Shown: positions 9,006-21,364, counted from the first letter of the stretch. The stretch is DNA of 64,000 nt from Phytopythium helicoides (GCA_024867545.1 JANFNE010000041.1:186001-250000), one strand, 5' to 3'. The notes: generated from the sequence alone by a model not told the origin. Numbers and translations: made by a program.

Positions 9006-10934
9006 TCATGCGACGTCACTGCACGTCACTGCCGGTGCAAGTCGCTCTGTGCAACCCTCTTGCGAATTTTTTCGAGTTGGTCGGGTGATCAGGTTTGCGC
9101 CGATCTGGCCCATGAGAACCGGAACGAGAAGTCGAGTCCTGCGATCACGCGACTTTGTTAGACCAGTGGCATTCCCACGAACGAGCTCTAGCACGATCCT
9201 ACCGAAGTGGACGAGCGGGAGCTGGAGAATGATCAGAGCCCAGGCTACGAGCTTGCCGACAATCATCTCGTGCTGCGTTTCGAGCACAAACGCGAGCAGG
9301 CGTAGCGGAGGCAGACTGAATTTGCGCCAGAGCATTCGATGCAGCGCGACAAGCGACAGCAGCTCCAGAGCAGCGTACACTGCGAGATATCCTAATGTCG
9401 CGTGCACCTTGTCCACGCTCATGCTGTGGATTTGCGGGTTGTATTGAGCGTTGGGCAGGCGATAGGCGATGCCTAAATACAGAAGGTAGAACGCTGGAAC
9501 CATGCACTCGATGTACTCGCTGAGCACGAGGTACTCGCATGTAAAGAGGAGCTGCAGTGTTTCACAGAGCAAATATTCATCCTCTGATCGAAGCGCCAGT
9601 GTACGAGCTCCTGTCTCCGTGCTTGATACCGTTGATGCTCTCAGCGGTGACTCTGCATTTGGGAGAGTAGGTTGCGAAAGGAAAACACTGAATGCGTGGT
9701 CCTTCGTGGATTCGCTTGGTTTTTCGTCACGACCACACCAGTCCTCAAGGGACTCAAGCAATTTTCTTACATCATGTGAAAGAGTGTGGTGCATAATTGA
9801 GCGAAGTCTGAGTCGTTGAAGTGCTGATTTGGGGGACTTGGCTGCAAGAACACCGCAAATTTGGAGCATTGACGCCACGATACCAGATGAATTGGCTGAA
9901 GAGCTGAGAGGAGAGGCATCCAAGTAACGCTTCAGAGTTTGTGTTCGCTCGTGAAGTCGTCGGAATGCGATCACCAAGTGGATCGCATCAAGAAGTAGAA
10001 TGACAATCGTCACAAGCGGCGAGTTGCCAGTATTTTGCATGCTGGTTGATAGGTACAATGCGTGGAAGACCTCGACTGACACAACTGCGATCTCGGGCAG
10101 TAGGTCTTCTATGTGGGTTACGTGCTGCGAGAGCACAAGCTTGACTGTTGTCTTCATGGCTGGAAGTAAAAGAACAAATGCGGCTTGCTCGAATACTGAT
10201 AATCGAATGAATACCGCGTTGTAAGCTGGATAAATGAGGGTGAGGCTCACTTGAATGATCGTGATGAAGAGAAACTGGCGGAATCGCTTCCACAAGGACG
10301 GATTAGCCTGGAAAGGAGCTCGACCGATAGCCATTGCACCGAAAAACATGAAGAAAAAAGTGAATGGAGCCGAACAGATAGCAACCGAGAATGGAACGGG
10401 GAAAACCCACGTCGACGCAAGAAGAAGCAGCACCGCAACATACGTGGTCGCAGTTGCGATCGACACGGCTGCACATTTGAGGTGTGTCAACGCAACTTCT
10501 GGCAGAATGGTTTTCGCTTGCATGGAGACGCAATGCGCGACGACCAGTGCGCTAAAGAAGGCACGGATGAAGAGCGCATAGTTGACTTGCCAGCCGCGCG
10601 ATGGGTCGTGTAGCGGAATGAGTTCCAAGGCGACAATCAGTAACAACGGCAGCAGCGGTGTGGCTGCACAGGTCACGAAAATGCGCGTTCTCGACGTCGA
10701 ACGACAGTATGCGTCAAACGCACACAGTCTTTCCAGGGAGTACTGCCCGTGGTGGCCAACCTCGGCGTATCCCCACAGCGCCGCGGCCACCGATGCCACC
10801 CAAGCCAGTAACCTCCGCACCGATAGACGTCTTGACGGGAGGTCCTCCAATGCTTGGCCGTCTGGAACAACAACAGCAGCCATCCTAATGCATCGGTGTA
10901 TGTGTGCTGCAGCGATGAGGCGAGTCCTCCTCAT
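9006..10934 (-). CDS. Polytopic membrane protein of unknown function
   Basis: 642 codons without introns. After a polar N-terminus come about seven hydrophobic helices (residues ~40-60, 90-110, 125-145, 155-180, 185-205, 225-245, 260-285), another near 310-330, a polar, Ser-rich cytoplasm-like stretch (~340-460), and further helices (~475-500, 520-545, 570-595). This two-part architecture is seen in uncharacterised oomycete membrane proteins; I recognise no catalytic motif. Met18 (10883) is an alternative start. It is divergent from the gene starting at 11146 with a 211-bp shared promoter region. A receptor or transporter role would be a guess. Confidence 0.75.
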   Translation of the reverse strand: MRRTRLIAAAHIHRCIRMAAVVVPDGQALEDLPSRRLSVRRLLAWVASVAAALWGYAEVGHHGQYSLERLCAFDAYCRSTSRTRIFVTCAATPLLPLLLIVALELIPLHDPSRGWQVNYALFIRAFFSALVVAHCVSMQAKTILPEVALTHLKCAAVSIATATTYVAVLLLLASTWVFPVPFSVAICSAPFTFFFMFFGAMAIGRAPFQANPSLWKRFRQFLFITIIQVSLTLIYPAYNAVFIRLSVFEQAAFVLLLPAMKTTVKLVLSQHVTHIEDLLPEIAVVSVEVFHALYLSTSMQNTGNSPLVTIVILLLDAIHLVIAFRRLHERTQTLKRYLDASPLSSSANSSGIVASMLQICGVLAAKSPKSALQRLRLRSIMHHTLSHDVRKLLESLEDWCGRDEKPSESTKDHAFSVFLSQPTLPNAESPLRASTVSSTETGARTLALRSEDEYLLCETLQLLFTCEYLVLSEYIECMVPAFYLLYLGIAYRLPNAQYNPQIHSMSVDKVHATLGYLAVYAALELLSLVALHRMLWRKFSLPPLRLLAFVLETQHEMIVGKLVAWALIILQLPLVHFGRIVLELVRGNATGLTKSRDRRTRLLVPVLMGQIGANLITRPTRKNSQEGCTERLAPAVTCSDVA

Positions 10935-11145
10935 TTAGCGCCGTGACCAAAACCGCCGCAAGTTGAAGCCGACATGGCTACCAAATCTAGCGCGCTCCAG
11001 AATCTGGATCGCCCCAAACTTTATCCCTCAATAAAGTATACAAATATCATCAATAAAGTACTCATTATCTTGAAATAGTACACATTGTGCCTCGATAGAG
11101 TACCCGATGCAGGGTGGCCACAACCTCCAAGCCCAAGCCGCGACC

Positions 11146-12230
11146 ATGGTGATGGCGCTGCTCGCGAGGCGCCTGGCGGTCCGTAGCGCGTCCCCAGCGC
11201 TGCGCTCGCAGCCGCGGCGGCTGCAGCAGACGGCGGCGGGTCCGGCGGGTCCGGCGGTGGGCCCCGAGGGCGAGGAGCCCAAGTACAAGCCAGGCATCTT
11301 CAGCCGCAACCCGGGCATGACGCTGGGCGGCGTGGTGCTCGCCATCGGGCTCTACGTGTACCGCAGCTCGCGCAACAAGCGCAACTTCGAGGACGTGCAG
11401 ACGCCGATCGCTGAGGCGGCCGTCATCTCGCCCTACGAGGCCTGGGAGCTGCGCAGCTCCAACGAGATCACGTGCGTGCAGACGCTGGCGATCGAGCGGG
11501 TGGCTGATGCTGACCTGGTGGCGGTGGTGGTGCAGGCCGGAGCGCTTCGAGGACATTAGGGAGGGAGCACAGCGGGCGTTCCCCAGCGGCAAGGCATCCA
11601 TGCAGCACTTCGACCAGTTCCTGGGCGTCAAGCTCATGGATGTGGGGCTGCGCAAGGCGGTGCGTTGCGCTGCTTGTGAAAGAGGTGAGGGCATTTTGCT
11701 GATGTGATGTGATGCTACTGCAGCATCACCTGGAGCGCGTGCTGCTGAGTCTGGAGCGTGACGCCGAGCAGAAGAACGACGTGGACGCGCAGCTGGTGGC
11801 GTTCTCCATGGCGGTCAAGGGGGCGGTCGACGAGCGGCTCAAGATCCTGTTCAACCTCGCGACCAAGGCTCCTGCTGTCTCCAGCAGCGAGCAGGAAAGC
11901 GAGGAGACTGAAGACGCTCGCGAGATCTCACAGGGAGAGCTGGAGCGGCTGCTGCAGCTGCTGTTGGAGACGTACCAGGTCCCGTCGGAGAAGCGCGTGG
12001 TGGCCGAAGCCGACAAGCAGTACCCATTCCAGGAGTTCCGGTCGGCGAACGCGCATGACCTGCTCCAGGCCGCCATGCAGGCGCAGGTTGACGACAAGAA
12101 GCTGACTGCTGCTGAAGCCAACGCGCGTACGGCGTACACGTTCGAGGCGTTCTCGCAGATCATGCGCAGCAAGCAGGTGTGTCTCTGGGGCGAGTGCTTT
12201 GCCAACTCCAAGAAGCGCATGAAGAACTAG
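11146..12230 (+). CDS. Probable mitochondrial single-pass membrane protein
   Basis: Three exons: 11146-11471, 11536-11659, 11724-12230, with two 64-bp introns (GTGCGT donors, CAG acceptors), giving 318 residues. The start at 11146 (context accATGg) is preferred over the in-frame ATG at 11107. The N-terminus is rich in Arg, Ala and Ser with no acid residues, like a mitochondrial targeting peptide, followed by one hydrophobic helix (motif GGVVLAIGLYVYRSS). The rest is soluble and helical with an acidic linker near the middle. I do not recognise the family; mitochondrial location is inferred from the N-terminus only. It converges on the COMM-domain gene with an 82-bp gap. Confidence 0.7.
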
Positions 12231-12312
12231 GCTCGTCGAGTCGCAACGCTAGGATCCTGATAAGCACACTCTTTACAGCACCTCCGTCTTCTGGTTGTGG
12301 AGATCTTGCTTG

Positions 12313-13248
12313 CTATGGTACGCGGGTCACCTCAGTACCGCTGTTACTCGGCACTGCTACCTCGACTGTCTGGTTCACCTGCTGTGACAGTCTCATGATA
12401 GGATGGCGCTCCACTTGGCTCATCTCCTGCAGCACCTTGGCGGTGCTGTACCGCAGTCGATGAAACTCTCGCAGCGGCACCTGGAAGCTCTTGGTCCCTC
12501 CGTCCGACGTCTGCAGCCGCAGGAGCACGACCTGCTGGTTCGACGCTTGCGATGTCTGCGTCACCTTCCAGTCCAGCTGCTGCACACGCGGCAGCGTCAG
12601 TTTGTTGGCGCTCGCCGCCCTGTTCAACTCCTCCCAGCTGTCATCAAAGCCTGCGTCAGACTGGTTGGCGCGTGGACGAGCAGCATGAGAAGGCCGTACT
12701 GTTCAAGCAGCTTCTCTCGGAAGCGCTCTTGGAACGCCGGCGGCAGCAGGTCCCGCTGCGCCTGCTGCTGCGCCAGCGCCTCCTTCTGCGAGGCCGAGGC
12801 CGTGCTCGCGTCTTGCCGCGGCAGCGCTCGGTCTGGCAGCAGGAACGCCATGCGGTCGCGCACCACAGCGTCCAGCAGTCTCCGCAGCACGAACGCCAGC
12901 CGAGCCACCGCCTGCTCCTCCTGCTGCCACGTCAGCACCCTCCAGACCCGCCAACAGCAGCCAGCAGCGCCTCACCTCCGCCGACTGGGCGTGCAGCGCG
13001 TCGCTGAGCTCCTCGCCCGCTTCCTGCGTCCACGCACTCCGTCAGCTGCTCCGCCCGCGTTTCCGCCCATTGCGACGGCTCCAGAGCACCTCCGAGCGCG
13101 AGAAAAGCGCGAGCGCCAGCGCCAGCGCCGCGTCAAAGCGCTCGACCGCCGCCAGCGCGCGCTCCTCGCGCAGCAGCGCCCTCCACTCGCCCGCCGCGCG
13201 CGCGAACTCGCCCGCCATCATCAGCCGCTCTTCAACGCGATCCTGCAC
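12313..13248 (-). CDS. COMM domain-containing protein (COMMD family)
   Basis: Four exons on the minus strand: 13248-13090, 13023-12976, 12923-12700 and 12637-12313, coding for about 251 residues. The last exon holds a COMM domain: the LDWKV strand motif, a polar hairpin and a final stretch with FHRLRYSTAKVLQEM, matching the conserved Leu/Trp and FxxLR features of the family. COMMD proteins are subunits of the Commander complex, which works with retromer/retriever and the WASH complex in endosomal recycling. The N-terminal part is all helical, as expected for the HN domain. The third intron choice (62 bp, acceptor GACAG) is the only nearby acceptor I found that keeps the frame. The gene is divergent from SF3B4 (167-bp gap). 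Confidence 0.8.
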
Positions 13249-13415
13249 TGTCGCGGCCGACTACATCCGCAACCTTCGCATCGTTTATATGCTACTTTTG
13301 TGTATTATAGTGTAATGTATCGTATATAAATGTAATTTACGAGTATAGAAGTGCCATGTGCGCGATTTCCTGGCGCTCGTGGCGCATTCGAGCCCAAGGC
13401 AAGCAAGGGACGGCC

Positions 13416-14309
13416 ATGTCGGCGGCCATCGAGCAGCGCAACCAGGACGCGACCGTGTACGTGGGCAACCTGGACGACCGCGTGACGGAGGAGCTGCTGT
13501 GGGAGCTCATGCTGCAGGCGGGCTCCGTGATGAACGTGCACATGCCGCGCGACAAGATCTCGGGCGCGCACCAGAACTACGGCTTCGTCGAGTTCCGCGC
13601 CGAGGAGTGCGCCGACTACGCGCTCAAGGTCATGAACATGGTGCAGCTCTTCGGTAAGCCCATGCGCGTCAAGAAGGCCTCGCACGACAAGAAGAACCTC
13701 GACATTGGCGCCAACCTCTTCGTCGGCAACCTCGACCCAGAGGTCGACGAGAAGCTGCTCTACGACACCTTCTCGGCCTTCGGAGGCATCATCGAGACGC
13801 CCAAGATCATGCGCGACGCAGACTCCAAGGCCTCGCGCGGATTCGGATTCATCAGCTTTGACTCCTTCGAGGCATCCGACCTCGCCATCGAGTGCATGAA
13901 CGGACAGTTCCTATGCAACCGACAGATCGTCGTGCAGTATGCCTACAAGAAGGACAGCAACAACGAGCGCCACGGATCCGAGGCAGAGCGCCTGCTCGCG
14001 CAGAAGAACCCCAACAAGGTGCAGCCCCACACGCGCTTCGCCTTCGCGGCCGGAGGCGTCGGCGGTGTCATGCCGCCGGCCATGGGACTCGCCCCGCCGC
14101 CGCCCCCGATGGCGCAGTTTGGCGCTGCTGGCGGCGCGTACATGATGGCTCCTCCCCCACCACTCCAGGGAATGGCTATGGGTGTGCCTATGGGCTACCC
14201 GATGGGTGGAGCAGGCGTTCCCCCTCCTCCGCCACCGATGAGCGCTGGCATGGGTGTCCCGCCTCCAGTGAGTGCGGGGATTCCGCCTCCGCCACCAAAG
14301 ATGCATTAG
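13416..14309 (+). CDS. SF3B4: Splicing factor 3B subunit 4 (SAP49)
   Basis: 297 residues, one exon, starting at ATG 13416; an in-frame ATG at 13356 would add 20 residues of low similarity. Two RNA-recognition motifs follow each other: RRM1 with VYVGNL and YGFVEF, RRM2 with LFVGNL and RGFGFISF, joined by the short KKASHDKK linker typical of SF3B4. The C-terminal third is rich in Pro, Gly and Met, as in animal and plant homologues. SF3B4 is part of the U2 snRNP SF3b complex, binds pre-mRNA near the branch point and contacts SF3B2. The many short introns with clear CTAAC branch points in this window fit a need for it. Confidence 0.95.
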   Translation: MSAAIEQRNQDATVYVGNLDDRVTEELLWELMLQAGSVMNVHMPRDKISGAHQNYGFVEFRAEECADYALKVMNMVQLFGKPMRVKKASHDKKNLDIGANLFVGNLDPEVDEKLLYDTFSAFGGIIETPKIMRDADSKASRGFGFISFDSFEASDLAIECMNGQFLCNRQIVVQYAYKKDSNNERHGSEAERLLAQKNPNKVQPHTRFAFAAGGVGGVMPPAMGLAPPPPPMAQFGAAGGAYMMAPPPPLQGMAMGVPMGYPMGGAGVPPPPPPMSAGMGVPPPVSAGIPPPPPKMH

Positions 14310-14575
14310 ATTTTGTGGTTGGCGAAGCAGGACTTGCCATGTGAGGCTGGTAAGAGGATTTACAGTAATTTAGACGTCAGCGACGCCTTCGCCATTGCAT
14401 TGAGCATGTTGATGCTGTCGACGCAGCTACAACAAGTTGCAACAAGTCGCACGTGAACCGTCGCGGCTCTTCCTTGGGCCTTGATGGCTCGTCAGCACGC
14501 GACCAGTTGCCGTCCGCCTACTCGACCACTTTGCTCTTTTGCAGCTTGCGACCACATCCCATTCCTATCGGCGTG

Positions 14576-15903
14576 ATGGCGAGCCCAAAAATTCACCCGA
14601 TCGACATTGCCGTCACGAACAATCAAGAACTCGAAGCTGTTCAAAGTCATGAGGAGGTGCCGGTCCTTGAAGTCGCTTCACTAACGTTGACGAGAGGCTC
14701 CGCTGTGCCAAGCCAACGAGGAGGATCAACACTGACGCAGGTATTCAACCCAAAATCGTTGGCATGGGAATCATGAATCCACCTGATGATGGCTATGGCT
14801 CAGGCTGCCAATGGCAAAGTCTACCTCATCGGTGGAGCAAATCGGGAGGCTGAGAGTTTTGGCGACGTGCACGCGTTCGATCTTGGTAAGCACCATTTCA
14901 GGTTTTCGAGCCCCAGATGAATTCTTGTCTTATCAGTTCTTGGCTGAAAACAGTGGCGAGACGATGGGAGCGTGTAACCCCATCAAGCGGCAGCTTGCCT
15001 CCGCGCAGTGGGCACTCGACTGTCGCAGTGGGTAATGAACTCATCGTGTTCGGAGGGTTCAACGCGCGCGAAGGCGTCGTTTACAACGATGTTCACGTGT
15101 TCAATTGTGGTATGTTGTGCTTGAACATGTGGACTCCAACAATTGAAAGTTTGTATTGACTTGAATGGCTGGCCGTGATAGATACACAAGTGTGGACTCG
15201 AGTTGTTGTGGAAGGAGAATTGCCAAAGGCTCGAAATGCTCACGTAGCTCTGCTACTTCCCTCTCACGATCAAGAAAACGATACGTCCATGCTAGTCTTT
15301 GGCGGATCATCACCGTATAATGGCGCCTTCGACGACGTATTCTTGCTGCACCTCCGCAAAGCCAACACCTCGGAAAGCGGCAAATATCGATGGGAGAAAC
15401 TTCACTGCTCCGGTGAGCAACCAGAAGCTAGAGAGCTCCATTGCGGAGTTGTTGTGTCGGACTCTAGCATTTGCTTCTTAGGTGGACGCAACCAGCACGG
15501 CAGCATGTGCACAGATATGGTATACCTCGACACTGCTACATGGAAATGGCAGGTTATCCCAATGTGCGGCTGGGCTCGCTGCTCCCATGTTGCAGGGCTT
15601 GTTGATGGCATCCTCACGAGCTTCGGTGGGTTCGATGGCTCTGCTGTCTGCGGAGATTGCTGGCAATTCTGCGACCAAATCGACGAATGGCGGCTTGCGC
15701 AAACGCTCACCTCGAACAAAGCGGACACCGCTGCATGTGAGCGTTTTGGTCATTGTGGAGCAACGATTGTGTCTCTTGCTGGCGATTCAGACAACAACAA
15801 TTCCACAGAGACTCAAGATCAGGCGCTTCTGGTGTTCGGTGGGATGAATGCCGAGGCAGATCTCCATGACGTCGTGCTTATCAGTCGACAAAGACGGCTT
15901 TAG
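14576..15903 (+). CDS. Kelch-repeat protein
   Basis: Four exons: 14576-14740, 14804-14885, 14954-15109, 15182-15903, introns of 63-72 bp, 374 residues. The protein shows about five to six kelch repeats, each with a GG pair and downstream aromatic residue (for example VYLIGGA, LIVFGGF, MLVFGGSS, ICFLGGR, LTSFGGF, LLVFGGM), enough for a beta-propeller. No BTB, F-box or other partner domain is seen, so it is a kelch-only protein of unknown partner. Start choice is uncertain: an in-frame ATG at 14453 exists, but 14576 gives the more conserved-looking N-terminus. Confidence 0.8.
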
Positions 15904-16043
15904 CGAGTTCAAACAAAGCCAGCTGCACCTACTATGCCAAGAGACCAAATTTCACCGCGAACCCAAGCTACGGTGATACTCAACACCGAATCCTGAAGCT
16001 GAGGCCGCCAGTAAAGGTCGACTGCCAATTCCCGTCTGGATTT

Positions 16044-17993
16044 TTATTCTACTTTCTCTATTCCCATGAGCTCTTTCAGAATGTCGTAAGTTGTCAGGCT
16101 GATTCCAGTCGACAGCGGACTCTGTACGAATCATTTGACAATACATTTCAACTTATTAGCTCCTCGCACACAAAAATCAGATCAATAGCAAATACGTACG
16201 CGCATCCAGTTGACCGATACACCCTTGAAAAGACCCCGCCAACCTTCGCGAGCTACGATGATGCGCGCGGTGGTCATCACGCCTGTGTACCGAAGCTCTC
16301 CTAGAGACCCGCTTACGTATCCATCCGTCTGGATTCTCCGCCGAATGGTGTCCATCGGGTACGTAGCTGATGTTGAGTCGACGGGGAAAAAGTTAGCTCC
16401 GAGACGTCACTGGAAGCTAGCAACACGCTAACGTACTGGTTTGAGCGATACAAGCAGCAAAATACGAGCACACAAACTTGGAGACTGGGTTCAACGACGC
16501 TGGAGGATCCGTGTCGCTACCTGCCCTGTGCCGACTATGCTGGAAATCGAGCATCTGGATCACAGCCATACCATTCAGTTTGACTAGGCTAGACACTCAA
16601 AAGATGGCAATAAACGCACCAGTGCTTTGAACCGCTCGTTCAATGTGAATCCGATACCCGTGTAAGGCAGCGTGCCGAGCAAGGACGGCACCAGCCCGCG
16701 CGAGAACGAGCGAAGACCTTCCAACTTGTACATGGTCACGACAGCATCCACGACGCTAGTGTACCTGAGCTTCCCGTGCTGCACCATGTATCGAGCGCGA
16801 ACGATGTCCAAAGGGTAGGCGACGACGAGCGACAGCGCGCCAGCAAGAGAACCAGCAGCAACGAGCTGCACATTTGAAAGCTTCTGCAGCTCCTGATCCC
16901 CCTTCTTTTCAGCCTCACGGTAGTTGTATGCGTGGAATTTCCTTCGGAAGTAATCAAATCCAGAGTGCTGCAGCCCTGCGTACGGCACCACGCGCAAAAT
17001 GTTGAGCATGTTGCCGCGGAAAAGCGCCGCAAAACCGTCTTGGACTACAATCTTTCGGCTTAGACGGAATGCATTGCGGAAACTGAATTTGTGTTGGTCC
17101 GTCACTTGGAACAGCATCTTGACGCGATCCATAGGCGCGAGCATTGATTTGGCAACAATGCCTGCCGCGCCTCCGGCAATAAACGACTTGGACACGGTGG
17201 CAATAGAGCCCTTCCTTGTCAGCGTCGAGATCGGTCCTTGTTTTTCGCCCTCGGCGCCATCCGTCTGCCTAGTCTGCCCAAGATCGACGTCTTCTTCGTC
17301 ATCCTCATCGTCCTCTTCGCTCGAGCTGACGCCGACGCTAGTCGTCTCAAACGATGGGTTGGCCGAGAATCCGTGGGGTTCATACGGCTTCCCTGGCGCA
17401 TTCAGCTCACTCGCCTTCTCTGCCGGTACTGCAGCGCGCTTGTTGCTGGCTTGCATAGCGCGCAGGTGCCTCCTCGTCTGCAGCAGGTCCTTGATTCCCT
17501 TGGTGATCTCCTCGGTGGACAGCGCGTCCTCTGGCCGGATGACCACGAACACGTCCTCGCCCTCGCTCATGCCAAAGTCAATGGTGGCGATCTGCTTGGC
17601 CCACGTGAGGTACACGTTCTGCACGGACAGCGGGCTGATGTCCTTCCAGCGCATGACCCAGGAGCAGAAGGCCGCAAAGTCCATCCTGTCGCCACCCGCG
17701 CGGTGCGAGAAGCTCTGTAGATCGCGCCAGAGCAGGCGGCGCGTCTCCTCCGACACGAGCAGCTTGTCGGGGTCCAGGCGCTCGATCTCGCGCACCAGCG
17801 CGCGCATCGAGATGGTGTCGCGCGCGTCGGGCCGCAGGTCGTCGAAGAAGACGCGCATGATCTCCAGCACCTCGGGCGTCAGGCGGAAGTCCGGGTTGTA
17901 CGCGCGCAGCGACTGTAGCGCGTGGCGCAGCTGCTGCCGCTTGGCGCGCAGCTCCGGCGAGTCGTCCACGCCGCCGCGCTCCTTTCCGCCCAT
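16044..17993 (-). CDS. Mitochondrial carrier with EF-hand-like N-terminal region
   Basis: Exons 17993-16620, 16539-16437, 16366-16200 and 16121-16044 give about 573 residues. Three carrier repeats are present, each with the PX[DE]XX[KR] signature: APMDRVK, YPLDIVR and YPMDTIR; the third lies in the last small exons. This is the ADP/ATP-carrier fold of the mitochondrial inner membrane. The N-terminal ~200 residues look like degenerate EF hands, recalling the calcium-regulated ATP-Mg/phosphate carriers (SCaMC, SLC25A23-25), but I see no canonical calcium-binding loop. A strongly acidic Ser/Glu/Asp linker separates the two halves. Substrate is inferred, not shown. It ends 140 bp from the convergent kelch gene. 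Confidence 0.85.
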
Positions 17994-18869
17994 TGCGCCG
18001 CCAATTCTGGGCCGTTGGCGCCCGCCGAGGGCTCAAACGCACCGCAGAGACCTCGCCGACGCCCAGCAGTCGACCGCAAGCGCCTGGACGCCGCCTGGGA
18101 GCGCGCAGAGCCGCCGGGAGCCGCGACCCGCCCACTGCCTCGCCCTCCACCGTCGGAAGGGGGGAAATGCCGAAGTGCACCCCCATGTGCTGTACCCCAT
18201 TGTCCACTTTATGGACAATCCGAAACTACTAAATTTTGGATCCCAAAATTTCTGATATGCCCCGTATTGGACACGCGCTGTTTCAATTCCGAGCCAAAAA
18301 ACCAAACTACCACGATCGTACCCCCCAAAACAAGGAGGTGCACGCAAATAAGCATACAAAAACGCAGAGGAGCGAAATATCACGCAGATTGAAGTTCATT
18401 GCTTTGGATAAACTATCCATAGGGCGGGGGAGCTATCTATGGCATCGAAACCTTCAACTTGGCGAAGTTGCTGCCCGAAAGCCACACTTTGTCGACGGAA
18501 TTGAGCTCCTGCGTGCTGCGAGTGCCTCCAAACGCTGTGGGAATCAGGATTCGCTGGCGATGGAGGCCTACATTGCGCGTGGGGGCATTTCCCACGTCTT
18601 GTCACAGGTGCACAACCAGCTTTTCCATGTGATTCGCAATGACACATGTCAACGAATTTGGCGATGACCGGACACAGGCGCGGGCATCGCTCAAGAATCC
18701 CTCGCGTCCATACACTCCACGCACCAATGGTACTTTACGGATCGCAATCTCGTGCTAATGGAAAGCAACAAGCGATAACCTCATCTGAATAACAGCTCGC
18801 CCGCTTTTCTCCGGAGATGACTATCGGCCAGACTCGCGACCGAGCTCCTCCTACACACCTGCAGAGAAG
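17994..18869. other. Intergenic region, no supported gene
   Basis: Divergent promoter space between the carrier and the ARMC2-like gene. Open frames here are short or overlap each other and show no recognisable domain. 18180-18420 is AT-richer than its surroundings and may be an old repeat; I could not identify it. Confidence 0.5.
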
Positions 18870-21364
18870 ATGGAGCTGGAGCGGAGGATGTCAGCCAAGT
18901 CGACCGTCGACGCTCCACCATCGTCTCTCGTTCCTCCACGAGGACCAGACACCAACAACTTTTACAGCCCTGACGTGTCATTGATATCTGCCGATGCGAA
19001 AGCCTCCGCGTCATCAACTCAAATCAAGCTTGTACACGCCCCTCCAATGATTTTTGACCCCGCGAACGCGCTTGACATCGCTGATGATGCTATTGAAGAT
19101 GATAGCGTTACTCGAGTCAACGAGGCGTTTGACCCCGAGTCGTCCTTGGCGCTACCGTCCCATGTAAGTCATGCTTGATTTGATGGATAAGCTATATCAG
19201 GCTGACATGGATGCTATAGAATGAGCTGGTGGAGTCGTATCGCGAGATTGAGATGTGTTTGAGAGGCTTAGTGGGCATGGGTGCCGCCAATACCTCCTCT
19301 GACTTCAACTCGGAGCTCGATCGGCTCTGCCGAATGGCGGAGCGATTTATCGACCTAAGTACCTTTCTGCAGTCTGGTGCTCCATCTCAGTATGCGGATG
19401 GCTCAAGTGATCCAGTGACAAATAACGCATACCTGTGTAGCAAGCTTTTTCGAGCATTGTGTTCAGAGACATTGGAGCGCTGGAGCACGTCGCCATCCAT
19501 TGTTCTTGAGCTCACACCTTACCTCATTCAGCTTTTTGCGAGTGCGAGAAGGATCGACGATGTGACTACAAATGCTCAAATTGTACAACTCGGAAAACTT
19601 CTCTTCATGCTGAGTAAGGACAGTGCCAACGACCTTGCCTTTTGCAGTGTGCGCTACGTAGAGGCTGCACTAGACTGTATTTCCAGCACGAGTGTTACGG
19701 CTAGTTCAAGGCGATTTGCTGGCTCAAAGTCTGGAGTAGAAGAACACGATTGTGATGATAGCGCCAAACCGCTAGACTCTCTTGAGCTGCTCTTTCCCAT
19801 GAAGGCCCTCATTTACATTGCTGGTACTCTGAAGAACCTCTCAAATGGAGCAGAAGATCGCATGCTTAAGCTTCTTGCAACACATCGATGTATTCCAATC
19901 CTTAGCGAAACGTTGTTATGGCGGCAAGCCGAAACAACCACTACTGTCGCGTCCAAAGAGATCGCACAGTTTTTAGTGCAAGCAACAGGGATCCTCCGAA
20001 ATTTGTCGGCATCGAAAGGAAACTCAAAGCAGTTCCTAGATGCGCGGATTGCCGTTCGACTGTGCACCGCGATTCCTGATTTCCTTAGCCACCAGGAGCT
20101 AATGGTCAACATCTCTAGAATTCAAAGCAAGCTGACTCTTCACGAGAAGCCTCGTGCTCAGATCAATCAATCACCTTCCAACATCGGGCATCTGATGGCA
20201 CTAGTAAACCCAAAGCACAATGCATGGCTCTCCTTTGTGGACCATCCGCAGGAACAACAATCTGGTGAGACAAAGTCTCAAGATATGCTTTTTGTTCGAG
20301 TGTTCTTCGTACTTGGTAATCTGTGCGCTGGCAATGACACCAACAGATCTGCACTCGCGTTTCACCAAGGTGGCATCAGTGTGTTGCTGGCAACGCTCCA
20401 GTTCTATGCTCATCGCTACAAAGGCACAAGCTCTCAGAATGATACCGTGAGGGAACAATCGCTTGAAATTCTAGTAAAGCTCGTTCGTTTACTTGCCAAC
20501 ATCGCGATCAATGCGGAGGTGGCTGCAGCTCTAAATGAAAGACTTGAATTATCAGTCGTCCCAGAGCTCTTGCGAAGCTCACTTCACGCTGGAGACGAAG
20601 AGCTTATGCTGAACACAGTCAGCTTTATCACAAACCTGTCGTACTTTCATCGAGGCTCCCGGCTCTGCAAGACCAAGGCTGAAGAAGGTAGCACCGATGG
20701 ATTTGTTGAGCGACACCGCCTGGAGATTGCGGTTGTACTTGCCGACGTTCTTCTAGCGCCAAACGAAGAGGCTGTACTAGAATCTGCTCGAACATTCGGT
20801 AACTTATCGCGGCACATGGATATACTCGCCTACATGCGAGAAAACAAGGTTCTAGATTGCTTCGTGCTGCTTCTGGATCATAGCAACCGCGAGGTCGTAT
20901 TTGCTGTCTGCGGCGTTCTGATGAACGCAGCATTGGATCGACAGACGCGAGACGCGTTGTTGGACGTCGCTCTTCCTCTCCCAGCGAATGAAACCAAGCA
21001 AGTCAATCCTCCAGTTGAAATTTGCGGCCTTCTCACAGGCATTTTGGTTGACTGTGCAGAGGCGGATGATATTGAAATGACCCTTATGGCTGGCAAGGTT
21101 CTGTTCAACCTGCTGCTAAAGGACTCGAAAGACGAAAAACGTGCTCCAATGGCCACGATAACAACTCTTAGGCGTGTGGTGGAGTCGATTATAGAGACTT
21201 TCGAGCATCCTGCAGCAGTCCATCGAACCAAAAAGGGAAAGCGGGAGACGAACGACGCTGATGAATGCGTTGAAGATGATGTCAACAAGGAGAGCGCGGA
21301 TGAAGGACGCAAAGAGCTTGCATCTCTCCTGCCTCAGCTTCTTCGCAGCGTCAATAGTTTCTAG
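18870..21364 (+). CDS. Armadillo-repeat protein, ARMC2-like
   Basis: Two exons, 18870-19163 and 19220-21364, with a 56-bp intron, 812 residues. A disordered N-terminus of about 110 residues is followed by armadillo repeats with recurring NLS and FGNLS motifs (GTLKNLSNG, GILRNLSA, ARTFGNLSR, CGVLMNAAL). The order of repeats and the FGNLS/CGVLxN pair resemble animal and algal ARMC2, which is needed for assembly of axonemal radial spokes. Oomycete zoospores are flagellated, so a flagellar role is plausible; the match is from memory and another armadillo family cannot be excluded. The last 60 residues are charged and probably disordered. Confidence 0.65.

Noticed and set aside
12403..13329. 308-codon plus-strand open frame
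   Set aside because: Antisense to the COMM-domain gene; low-complexity Ser/Arg/Ala content.
16999..18255. 418-codon plus-strand open frame
   Set aside because: Antisense to the mitochondrial carrier, Ser/Arg-rich, no domain.
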